A DNA stretch of 52,019 nt from Chitinophaga pinensis (GTDB taxonomy: Bacteria > Bacteroidota > Bacteroidia > UBA4408): the NCBI GenBank assembly GCA_945872355.1, contig CAMBZU010000015.1:1-52019 (forward strand). Direction: 5' to 3'. Shown piece after piece: positions 34,343-42,074 of the stretch (the first letter of the stretch is position 1; each line of letters opens with the position of its first letter). The notes under the pieces are model-generated. The model saw nothing but the letters and a program-made list of their open reading frames with translations, searched no databases and was not told where the DNA came from. Position numbers and translations under genes: made by a program.

Positions 34343-35301
34343 TGCTTATGAAAAAACTAAACTATTTTCTCGTAATTTTATTCCTCTTTTTAGCTTTTAG
34401 TTTCTCCTCCTGCGAAAAGGTAATTAATGTGGATCTTCCAGAAGGTGAGTCGCAACTTGTAGTAGATGGATTTATCACTTGCTACTTTGATAGTGCTGCG
34501 CTAAAATCAGGTATCGAAAATCAAGTTATTAAATTGAGAAAAACAAGTGCTTATTTTAATAATGAGCAAGCGCCTCCTGCAATTGGCGCAACTGTTAAAG
34601 TTACCGATGCTTTAAAACGTACCTTTGATTTTAAAGATGATAACAATGATGGTGATTACGAATATTCAGCACCATTTACATTCCCTTTTACCAACCCGCC
34701 GATGGGTTTCCCTGGAAATTTTTATCAGTTAGATATTTCCTATAATGGCGAAGAATTTACTGCTCAAGCATATATGGATCTGGTACCTATCATTGATAGT
34801 TTGAAGTTTGCGTTTCAGGAACAAGTAATACAGGGTCCTGATACACTTAAAGCGGGTTATGCCATAGATCAAATACTTACTAAATATGATGGTACTTTAC
34901 AACCCACAAAAGATGTAATGGGTGAAGGCACTTGTTATTGGTTTAAAACTTTTAAAAACGATAAATTTTATAATAAACCAGGTCAAATGAATTTAGCTTA
35001 TGATGCTGCCTTTGGACCAGGAAGTAATGGTGTTGCTTTTATTCCTCCTATCGTTTTTAGCTTGTCGCCAGAGCGTTGCAATATTGATGATAAAATAAGG
35101 ATTGAATGCTGGTCAGTTGGGCTGCCAGCCTTTTACTTTTTGAATTTAGCAAGAGCACAAATGACCAATGAAGGATTGTTTGCCACACCGCCTACCAATG
35201 TGCCTACCAATATTGTCAATAAAAATAAAGATTCAAAAGTTAAAGCTGTGGGCTGGTTTGGTGCTGCCTCAGTTTCAAGAATTACACAAATTGTAAAGTA
35301 A
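34342..35301 (+). CDS. DUF4249 lipoprotein, partner of the TonB receptor
   Basis: 319 residues. Signal peptide with lipobox (FSSC followed by EKVINVDLPEG), then the DUF4249 pattern: LVVDGFIT, PAIGATVKVTDA, YQLDISYNGEEFTAQAYM. Probably outer-membrane-anchored, either on the surface or facing the periplasm, and helping its receptor bind substrate. The ATG at 34342 overlaps the receptor stop. A second ATG two codons later (34348) is equally plausible. It is convergent with kdsB, with only 5 bp between stops and no visible terminator. Confidence 0.85.
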   Translation: MLMKKLNYFLVILFLFLAFSFSSCEKVINVDLPEGESQLVVDGFITCYFDSAALKSGIENQVIKLRKTSAYFNNEQAPPAIGATVKVTDALKRTFDFKDDNNDGDYEYSAPFTFPFTNPPMGFPGNFYQLDISYNGEEFTAQAYMDLVPIIDSLKFAFQEQVIQGPDTLKAGYAIDQILTKYDGTLQPTKDVMGEGTCYWFKTFKNDKFYNKPGQMNLAYDAAFGPGSNGVAFIPPIVFSLSPERCNIDDKIRIECWSVGLPAFYFLNLARAQMTNEGLFATPPTNVPTNIVNKNKDSKVKAVGWFGAASVSRITQIVK

Positions 35302-35306
35302 TAATA

Positions 35307-36059
35307 TTAGCTCAAATTGCTAAGATAAGCCAAGGCTTTTTCTAAATCTTGCGGCGTATCAATCGCAATGGTTTCATGCTGCGAAAGCGCTGTTTTAATG
35401 CTGTACCCATTTTCTATCCATCTCAATTGCTCTAAAGATTCTGTGAGTTCTAATTGGCTTGGCGCTAATGATGCAATAACTTTTAAAACCTTAACCCGGT
35501 AAGCATAAATACCAATATGTTTAAAATAAATGTTACTTTTTAAAAGCGCTTCAACAGTATTTTTTGCAGGAAAAGGAATCACACTTCTGCTAAAATAAAT
35601 GGCCTCATTTTTTTTATTGATCACCACTTTAGGAATACTATTACTTTCTAATTCTTCTTTATTATTAATTTGCTTAACCAAGGTTGCTATTGCTGTGCCT
35701 TCTTTGTCAAAACATGAACACAGTAGTGTTATTTGCGCCGGTTGTATAAAGGGTTCATCGCCCTGAATATTAATTAATATGTCATTGTCTGCTAATTTTA
35801 GCAGTGCTGCACATTCATTGCAACGGTCGGTACCACTTTCATGCGCAGCTGATGTCATTATACATTGTCCACCAAAAGCAATAACGTGTTCATAAATTTG
35901 CATATTATCGGTAGCTACATAAACTGCGTTTAAACCTGCTTTTGATGCTTGTTCATAAACACGCTGTATCATCGATTTTCCTTGTATTTCAGCTAATGGC
36001 TTTCCTGGAAATCTTGATGACGCAAAGCGCGCTGGGATAATACCTATAAAGTTTGACAT
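35307..36059 (-). CDS. kdsB: 3-deoxy-manno-octulosonate cytidylyltransferase (CMP-Kdo synthetase)
   Basis: 250-residue cytoplasmic enzyme that activates Kdo with CTP for lipopolysaccharide inner-core synthesis. Family start IPARFASSRFPGKPLAEI, then VATDN, SGTDRCNE and NIQGDEPFI are all in place. It shows that this organism makes Kdo-containing LPS. A TACTTTTG -7 box lies at 36091-36098. It is divergent from recF. Confidence 0.96.
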   Translation of the reverse strand: MSNFIGIIPARFASSRFPGKPLAEIQGKSMIQRVYEQASKAGLNAVYVATDNMQIYEHVIAFGGQCIMTSAAHESGTDRCNECAALLKLADNDILINIQGDEPFIQPAQITLLCSCFDKEGTAIATLVKQINNKEELESNSIPKVVINKKNEAIYFSRSVIPFPAKNTVEALLKSNIYFKHIGIYAYRVKVLKVIASLAPSQLELTESLEQLRWIENGYSIKTALSQHETIAIDTPQDLEKALAYLSNLS

Positions 36060-36090
36060 GGCTTATTAAATGAATTATTCAATATTATTG

Positions 36091-36098
36091 CAAAAGTA
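36091..36098 (-). promoter_or_regulatory. -7 element of kdsB
   Basis: TACTTTTG on the minus strand, exact TAnnTTTG, about 31 bp before the ATG at 36059. Confidence 0.55.
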
Positions 36099-36166
36099 TA
36101 TTAAAAGTAGGAGAACCTTGCTTTTATTAGCTGTATTTAAAGATTTTTCTTAGTAACATTGCATTA

Positions 36167-37270
36167 ATGTTTTTAGAAAAAATTATTTTACTCGGTTTCA
36201 AAAATTATGAGCAGGCAGAAGCTGAATTTTCTCATAAATTCAACTGCTTTACAGGAAATAATGGCATGGGCAAAACCAATATGTTAGATGCCATTTATTA
36301 TCTTTCGTTTTGCAAAAGTTATTACAATCCTGCCGATAATCAAAATATTAAAAAAGAGGCTCCTTTCTTTCTTATACAAGGTAATTATAAACTACAAAAT
36401 GAACCTATTGAAGTTTATTGCGGCCTAAAACGAAACGAAAAAAAACAATTTAAACTCAATAAAAAAGAATATCCAAGGCTGAGCGAACATATTGGTTTAT
36501 TGCCATTGGTGATGATAGCGCCAGAGGATGCTGAATTGATTCACGGCGGGAGCGAAGTAAGGAGGAAGTTTATTGATGGTGTAATTTCGCAATACAATAA
36601 ACAGTACCTTGAACAATTGCTTAAGTACAACCGAATATTATTGCAAAGAAACGCAATGTTAAAAGCTTTCTACGAAAAAAGTTTTTTTGATATAGCAGCA
36701 CTTGAAATTTACGATGAACAGCTGAGTTTGGCGGGTAACTTTATCTACAAAGAAAGAGCCTTGTTTTTTGAAAAGTTTAATGCTATTTTTAATACCACAC
36801 ATCATGAATTGACAAAGGCGCAAGAACAAGTAAAAATGGTTTTGCAAAGTGGCTTAAATGATGATTCTATGGAAAATTTATTAATTAAATCTTTAGATAA
36901 AGATAGGGCATCGCAATACACAAATACAGGTATACATAAAGATGATTTGGTTTTTGAAATAGATGGCGCAGCTGTAAAAAAGTTTGCCTCGCAAGGCCAA
37001 CAGAAAACATTTTTAGTTGCTTTAAAATTGGCGCAATATGCCTTTATAACTGAGATAAAACAAAAGAAACCTATTTTGTTATTAGATGATGTGTATGATA
37101 AGTTGGATGAAGCTCGTTTGAATAGTATTATGCATCATATAAGTGGCGATAGTTTTGGTCAAATTTTTATTACCGATACGCATCGAAATAGGATGGCAGA
37201 AGCCATTGGCGCCACAAAAAAAGAAGCCGCATTTTTTGAAATCGAAAAGGGAAACTTAAAAGCCGGTTAG
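36167..37270 (+). CDS. recF: DNA replication and repair protein RecF
   Basis: 367-residue SMC-like ATPase that helps load RecA at gaps. Walker A GNNGMGKT (30-37), the ABC-type signature FASQGQQKTFLVALKLA and Walker B ILLLDDVYDKLDEARL are present, followed by the C-terminal D-loop-type FITDT. It is not beside dnaA/dnaN here, which is usual in Bacteroidota. Its stop is 1 bp from the stop of convergent cdaA. A TAACATTG box ends 5 nt before the ATG. Confidence 0.95.
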   Translation: MFLEKIILLGFKNYEQAEAEFSHKFNCFTGNNGMGKTNMLDAIYYLSFCKSYYNPADNQNIKKEAPFFLIQGNYKLQNEPIEVYCGLKRNEKKQFKLNKKEYPRLSEHIGLLPLVMIAPEDAELIHGGSEVRRKFIDGVISQYNKQYLEQLLKYNRILLQRNAMLKAFYEKSFFDIAALEIYDEQLSLAGNFIYKERALFFEKFNAIFNTTHHELTKAQEQVKMVLQSGLNDDSMENLLIKSLDKDRASQYTNTGIHKDDLVFEIDGAAVKKFASQGQQKTFLVALKLAQYAFITEIKQKKPILLLDDVYDKLDEARLNSIMHHISGDSFGQIFITDTHRNRMAEAIGATKKEAAFFEIEKGNLKAG

Positions 37271-37271
37271 C

Positions 37272-38057
37272 TTAAATCTTCCAAATTTTTTCGAGCTCTT
37301 CTCTTAGCATTTCAGTGTTGAGGTGTAACTTCAAATCATTTTCTCTAGCTAATGCTATTTCACCTGTTTGCTCCGATACAGCAATAGCTATGGCATCAGT
37401 ACTTTCGGTAATTCCTAATGCCGCGCGATGTCGCATTCCTAAGTTGGTAGGAAAATTATTGTTTTCAGAAATAGGTAGTACGCATCTTGCAGCAATAATT
37501 TCATTGTTTTCGATAATGATTGCACCATCATGTAACGGACTGTTTTTATAAAAAACACTCTCAATTAAACGCTGAGAAACTTTAGCATGAATACTTTCGC
37601 CAGTATTATAATAAAAACTTAAATTGCTTTGGCGAGAAAGTACAATTATAGCTCCTGTTTTGCTTTGTGACATCATTTTACAAGCTTTCACGATAGAAAC
37701 AATGTCCAAGTCGTTTTTCTGGCGAACATCGCTTAATTTGAATAATCCATCGCTCGTAAAAATCTTTGGAAAAAAGCCTGTATTTCCAACCAACAGTAAA
37801 AACTTTCTTAATTCTTGTTGAAATACAATTATCAAAGCAATAACACCAACACCAATAAATTGGCCCAAAATAGTGCCTAACAATTGCATTTGTAGCGCTT
37901 TTACAATTAGCCATAACAAATAAATACTTAGCATTCCTGTAAAAATGCTAATAGCTACAGTGCCTTTTACTAATTTATATAATTGATAAAGTAATACTGA
38001 TACCAATAGAATATCAATAACATCTAACCACCTAAAGGAAATAAATTCGGGCCACAT
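37272..38057 (-). CDS. cdaA: Diadenylate cyclase (c-di-AMP synthase), CdaA type
   Basis: 261 residues. Three N-terminal membrane helices (about 12-85), then the DAC domain with DGA at 177-179 (LHDGAIII) and RHR at 209-211 (MRHRAALG), the two signature motifs that bind ATP. It makes c-di-AMP, a second messenger for osmolyte and cell-envelope control. No cdaR or glmM gene lies beside it. Promoter candidate TTTG-N16-TATATTTG at 38101-38128. Confidence 0.94.
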   Translation of the reverse strand: MWPEFISFRWLDVIDILLVSVLLYQLYKLVKGTVAISIFTGMLSIYLLWLIVKALQMQLLGTILGQFIGVGVIALIIVFQQELRKFLLLVGNTGFFPKIFTSDGLFKLSDVRQKNDLDIVSIVKACKMMSQSKTGAIIVLSRQSNLSFYYNTGESIHAKVSQRLIESVFYKNSPLHDGAIIIENNEIIAARCVLPISENNNFPTNLGMRHRAALGITESTDAIAIAVSEQTGEIALARENDLKLHLNTEMLREELEKIWKI

Positions 38058-38100
38058 TAATCTTACAAATTAGTTCGTGTTAAATGCAACACAACAAACG

Positions 38101-38128
38101 CAAATATAATATTTTATAAGCACTCAAA
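38101..38128 (-). promoter_or_regulatory. Promoter of cdaA
   Basis: On the minus strand TTTG (38125-38128), 16-bp spacer, TATATTTG (38101-38108), leader of about 40 nt to the ATG at 38057. Confidence 0.5.
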
Positions 38129-38164
38129 AACAGAGTGAGTGAATTGCTAAAATAAGCATTGGGA

Positions 38165-38557
38165 CTATAGCTTACGATACTTTTTAGCGTTGGGGTTATT
38201 TACAACTGTATTTGATTGTGATGTAGTTTCTTCCATGATCCACAAATATTCGCCCTCAAATTGATAGTCGTAGCGATATTCTTCATGTTTTCTAAAGGAT
38301 AATTTGTAGCTAATCCAAACCTGCCCGTCATGCGCGTTTACTTCAGATTTTTGGTTAAGTTGTTTGCCAATAGATTCACCGCAAATAACCATTACGCCAT
38401 AATCAAATATTATATCACAATTAGAAGGTAGTGCCCTCAAATTGTTAGTAGTAACTTCTTGCCATTTTCCATTTAACGCAGCATCCCAATCAGTATCCTT
38501 TTTACAGGAAACAAATGCAAGGGCAATAAGCGCAAATATGAATATCGAATTTTTCAA
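38165..38557 (-). CDS. Small lipoprotein, lipocalin-like, function unknown
   Basis: 130 residues. N-terminal signal with lipobox (FVSC followed by KKDTDWD), then a short beta-rich body starting ALNGKWQEVTT, a pattern seen in lipocalin-like small lipoproteins of Bacteroidota. Two further cysteines (SNCDI, VICGE) could pair. The only start that keeps the signal peptide is a TTG at 38557. Gene context (cdaA, ftcD) gives no clue to its function. Confidence 0.65.
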   Translation of the reverse strand: MKNSIFIFALIALAFVSCKKDTDWDAALNGKWQEVTTNNLRALPSNCDIIFDYGVMVICGESIGKQLNQKSEVNAHDGQVWISYKLSFRKHEEYRYDYQFEGEYLWIMEETTSQSNTVVNNPNAKKYRKL

Positions 38558-38680
38558 TGACGTAATATTATTTTACGAATGTAAACATATTTTAGGATAA
38601 ATACCAATAATTTTTATTGAACAAAAAATGTGTGGCGCTATCATTCATAATTAAATGTTAACCTTGTCAATCGCCCAAAC

Positions 38681-40375
38681 TTAATTGTCTTGATTTATTT
38701 TTTTATTGGTGATGTCAATAATTTCTTGTTCTAACAACATTGCATTGGTTTGTATTGCTGTGCCATCAGCTATTATTTTATCAATAAAAGCTTTATCGTT
38801 CAGTCCTGAAGCATTAATACGTACGTTCATAAAAGCACCAATTACAGCAGTTCTGGCACAAAGGGCACCAACAGCCGCGTCTGTAACAGAATTTGGATTT
38901 CCTCTTTCTACCATTTCTTTCATCAAATTCATGCTTTTAAAAGCAACTTCCATTACTTTAAAAGGAGTTAAAATGGCATATTTTGTTGCATTTTGAATAG
39001 CATCGGTTCTTAATTTCTTTTCATCATCAGTACCTTTTGGTAATCCAAAGGCGAGCATTATTTTATTGAAAGCCAAAGTATCTTCATCAACCAAATGCAG
39101 CATTTCTTTTTTTAGTTCTTGCCCTTGCAAAGCCCATTCACTAAAATAGTTCCATTGTGCATCCCAACCTTTTTTATGCGATGATAAATTGGCCACCATC
39201 GTACCTAAAGAAACGCCTAATGCACCTACATAAGCAGAAATTGATCCGCCACCCGGTGCTGGGCTCTCTGAAGCTGTTTCATCGGCAAAATCAGAAAGTG
39301 TCATGCCTATAAGTTTGTTGGCCGAAGGTGCTTGTAAAATGTATTCAATTATTCTTTCTTGTGGATTGAAAGGTGATAATTCATCTAATCCCATCGATTT
39401 AATAGCAATTTTTATTAATTCCTTTTCTGAAACACCTATTGATCGTTGTTGTTTTTCAAGAAAGTATTTACCTGCATCAAGCATTGCTTTTAAAGGTATA
39501 AGTCCAACTAATTCTGAACCTGTAACTCTTATTCCTCTCTCATTAGCTTTGTTGCAAACTTCATCAAAGGCAATGTGCACAGGGGTAATGTTAATGTTGG
39601 TTAGGTTCATAGATATTTGTGCAATACCATATTCCTCAATATACCAACCTATGGCTTTAACAGCTTTTAAAGTGCCAGGAATGTTTAACGGATTTCCAGC
39701 AGCATCTGTCACAATTTTTCCTGTTATCGAATCGCCTTCTCTTTTAACACGTCCTGCTTCTCTTACATCAAAAGCAATAGAATTTGCTCTTCGGGTAGAA
39801 GTGGTATTTAAATTTACGTTATAAGCAACTAAGAAATCTCTTGCTCCTATAACTGTAGCTCCTCTTTTAGCATCAAATTCATTCGGTCCAAAATCGGGTT
39901 GCCATTCGGCCAATTTTATTTTTTTGAAAAATCCTTCGTATTCACCTGCTCTTATCACACTAAGGTTGTGTCTTTCCTTGTTGGGTTGCGCTTCTTCGTA
40001 AAGGTAAACTGGTAAATTAAGTGCTGTCCCCACTTTTTTTGCCAGCATTTGTGCATATTTTGCTGTTTCTTCCATACTAATATTGCTGATTGGAATAAAC
40101 GGACAAACATCTGTGGCTCCCATGCGTGGATGTTCGCCTTTGTGCTTACTCATATCGATGAGCTCACCGGCTTTTTTTATTGCTTTAAATGCAGCTTCAA
40201 CTACTGCTAGCGGATGGCCAACAAATGTTACCACAGTTCTGTTGGTGGCTTTGCCGGGGTCTACATTAAGCAGTTTTACACCATCTGTATTTTCTATTTC
40301 AGCTGTAATTTGATTGATAATTTGTAAATCGGTACCTTCACTAAAGTTGGGTACACATTCAATTAGTTGAGACAT
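38681..40375 (-). CDS. ftcD: Fused glutamate formimidoyltransferase / formimidotetrahydrofolate cyclodeaminase
   Basis: 564-residue bifunctional enzyme at the end of histidine degradation. The N-terminal transferase (about 1-340: IECVPNFSEG, MGATDVCPFIP, HIAFDEVCNKA, TGSELVGLIPLKAM) moves the formimino group from formiminoglutamate to tetrahydrofolate. The C-terminal cyclodeaminase (about 355-564: DETASESPAPGGGSISAY) releases ammonia and gives methenyl-THF. The fused form is like the animal enzyme and common in Bacteroidota. No other hut genes lie in the window. Confidence 0.95.
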   Translation of the reverse strand: MSQLIECVPNFSEGTDLQIINQITAEIENTDGVKLLNVDPGKATNRTVVTFVGHPLAVVEAAFKAIKKAGELIDMSKHKGEHPRMGATDVCPFIPISNISMEETAKYAQMLAKKVGTALNLPVYLYEEAQPNKERHNLSVIRAGEYEGFFKKIKLAEWQPDFGPNEFDAKRGATVIGARDFLVAYNVNLNTTSTRRANSIAFDVREAGRVKREGDSITGKIVTDAAGNPLNIPGTLKAVKAIGWYIEEYGIAQISMNLTNINITPVHIAFDEVCNKANERGIRVTGSELVGLIPLKAMLDAGKYFLEKQQRSIGVSEKELIKIAIKSMGLDELSPFNPQERIIEYILQAPSANKLIGMTLSDFADETASESPAPGGGSISAYVGALGVSLGTMVANLSSHKKGWDAQWNYFSEWALQGQELKKEMLHLVDEDTLAFNKIMLAFGLPKGTDDEKKLRTDAIQNATKYAILTPFKVMEVAFKSMNLMKEMVERGNPNSVTDAAVGALCARTAVIGAFMNVRINASGLNDKAFIDKIIADGTAIQTNAMLLEQEIIDITNKKINQDN

Positions 40376-40464
40376 ATGATTTATTTATAGGAGGGCACAA
40401 AGGGTAAATAGTAAAAGCGCGTCACTGAGATTTGGAAATAGTTATATTAGATATATGTATACGC

Positions 40465-40496
40465 TAAAAAACCTCCTTTCTTTTGGAAAGGAGGTT
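40465..40496 (-). terminator. Strong terminator after the PID-CTERM-like gene
   Basis: A perfect 11-bp stem (AACCTCCTTTC / GAAAGGAGGTT) with a 5-nt loop, followed on the minus strand by six T. It lies 20 bp after the stop codon. Confidence 0.9.
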
Positions 40497-40516
40497 AAGA
40501 CTGAATATACCAGCAA

Positions 40517-40696
40517 TTAGTTCTTCTTACGAGAGTCTTTTATCTTCTTAGCACCATAAATTGCGCAAGAACCTAAAACCAAAGATAAACCACCATCAAT
40601 TGGTGTTGCACTTGGAGGTAATGCGAATAATGCTGTTGCTGATAAAATCATCATTCCTGTTAAAAGGGCTACTGAGAAAAAGTTGCTTTTGTTCAT
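40517..40696 (-). CDS. 59-residue PID-CTERM-like membrane mini-protein
   Basis: Starting at the ATG 40696 the protein is a signal-like helix (about 5-26), then PPSATPIDGG, a second hydrophobic stretch (LSLVLGSCAIYGA) and a basic tail (KKIKDSRKKN). The PID motif, transmembrane segment and basic end form the tripartite pattern of the PID-CTERM family of Bacteroidota, which I recall as a predicted protein-sorting signal. Here almost nothing else is encoded. A longer frame from a TTG at 40741 would run over the promoter and is rejected. Strong promoter and terminator suggest high expression as a single gene. Confidence 0.7.
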   Translation of the reverse strand: MNKSNFFSVALLTGMMILSATALFALPPSATPIDGGLSLVLGSCAIYGAKKIKDSRKKN

Positions 40697-40738
40697 GATA
40701 TATTGAATTAAATTGTTATTTCTTTTTTGAATAGGATG

Positions 40739-40769
40739 CAAATATATTAAACATTATATAATTAACAAA
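40739..40769 (-). promoter_or_regulatory. Promoter of the PID-CTERM-like gene
   Basis: On the minus strand TTTG (40766-40769), 19-bp spacer, TATATTTG (40739-40746), the same boxes and spacing as the rpsU promoter. Leader of about 37 nt. Confidence 0.75.
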
Positions 40770-40846
40770 TATTTTTTAAAGTTATTTTGTTAACATTTTT
40801 ATAAAAAATGTTCATTTCGCATCAAAAGCTTTGATATGCTTGGTTT

Positions 40847-41953
40847 TTAATATTTGTATTGATGCCCAAATGCCATGAATTTTTTTTCAAAATGATTGTA
40901 AATGAACCGAGCCACAAAATAGGTAAGTATTGCACAAATTACAACCATGCCTAAATCATTCAAAGTGTTTATTTGCGGCAGTTTTTTTGGTATCGTAAGA
41001 AAAAATAGTCCTAAAATAATTTCATGAAATAAATAAATACTAAAGGAGTAAAGTCCTAAATGAATAAAAAATGGGATTCGAGCTAGTTTAGAAAAAAGAT
41101 TCTTCGGATCGTAAAGTACCAATAAAAGCACCAATCCATAAATTAAACTAAACCAAGAGTTCACTGTAAATAGTGCCATGTGCCACTTTCCAATAGAAAT
41201 CATGAAAGTGATACCAAGCAATAATAGGGTAAACAGGTAAAATTTGTTGAGGTGTTTTTTAAAGAACATTTGAAAGCTAGGGTCTTGGTGTAAAAGCGCA
41301 ATTAAAATCCCTCCAAAAAGTGCATCAAATCTGCAATAAGTAAAAGTCGACAGGGCATAAACAGTTGGAGCGTTGTATCTAAAAATAGGTGCGCATACAA
41401 TGCCAATAAGTAATATAAAAATTAGCACTCTTTTAGGACTTAAATAAATCAGAAAGGAAATTATAAGATAAAATTGTTCTTCAACTCCTAAAGACCATGT
41501 TGGGCTCAACCAAGTATTGCCCATAATATCTTTTAATCCCATCATTATATTTTGAAGAAATGTAAAATAAATCCAAAATGGAATATCATTACTAAACCAC
41601 CAAGAAGTGCCTTTGCCAATATTTAATTTACATATGATAAACACAACAAGCAACAACAAAAAATAAAGAGGAACAATCCGGCAAATACGCCTCATGTAAA
41701 ATGTTTTAAAGAAATTCTTTGAACTTTTGTTCTTTAGTAATATGCCCCCTAATAGAAATCCTGAGAGCATAAAAAACATATCAATACTGGTGTAAAAAAA
41801 ATGCGTTATCGATTTTAATATGAGATTAAATTGTGAGGCATCGGCATTTATTAAATTATTGGCATAATGATATAACACCGCAGCTAAAATAGCCATCCCT
41901 CTTAATCCATCTAATTCATTAACACGTGTATTTTTTTCTTCTAATTCAGTCAT
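40847..41953 (-). CDS. Acyltransferase 3 family membrane protein (OafA-like)
   Basis: 368 residues from the ATG 41953, which is preceded by an AAAGGA ribosome site. A TTG seven codons upstream is less likely. About ten membrane helices. The N-terminal LDGLRGMAILAAVLYHY holds the family Arg and His, and WSLGVEEQFYL is the second family block. Such proteins O-acetylate or O-acylate O-antigen and other surface glycans. It is unrelated to the two MBOAT proteins in mechanism. No glycan cluster adjoins it, so its target is unknown. Confidence 0.88.
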   Translation of the reverse strand: MTELEEKNTRVNELDGLRGMAILAAVLYHYANNLINADASQFNLILKSITHFFYTSIDMFFMLSGFLLGGILLKNKSSKNFFKTFYMRRICRIVPLYFLLLLVVFIICKLNIGKGTSWWFSNDIPFWIYFTFLQNIMMGLKDIMGNTWLSPTWSLGVEEQFYLIISFLIYLSPKRVLIFILLIGIVCAPIFRYNAPTVYALSTFTYCRFDALFGGILIALLHQDPSFQMFFKKHLNKFYLFTLLLLGITFMISIGKWHMALFTVNSWFSLIYGLVLLLVLYDPKNLFSKLARIPFFIHLGLYSFSIYLFHEIILGLFFLTIPKKLPQINTLNDLGMVVICAILTYFVARFIYNHFEKKFMAFGHQYKY

Positions 41954-42022
41954 TCCTTTATACTTATAAGCCAATGTTATACTCTTACAAATTAAGCAAT
42001 TACTTACAAGTTAAACAATAAA

Positions 42023-42055
42023 AAAAAGGGTGCCGAATAAATCGACACCCTTTTT
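42023..42055 (-). terminator. Terminator after the giant T9SS protein gene
   Basis: A 14-bp stem (AAAAAGGGTGCCGA pairing with TCGACACCCTTTTT, one mismatch) with a 5-nt loop, and A/T runs on both sides. On the minus strand it follows the stop at 42075 by 19 bp. It may work in both directions. Confidence 0.85.
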
Positions 42056-42074
42056 GAAAATTTAATAATTGAAT

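Noticed and set aside
39303-39824. 173-codon plus-strand ORF
   Set aside because: Antisense shadow of ftcD, whose own frame is fully conserved across the region.
40697-40741. TTG start for the PID-CTERM-like protein
   Set aside because: It overlaps the -7 box and would put a charged tail before the signal peptide.
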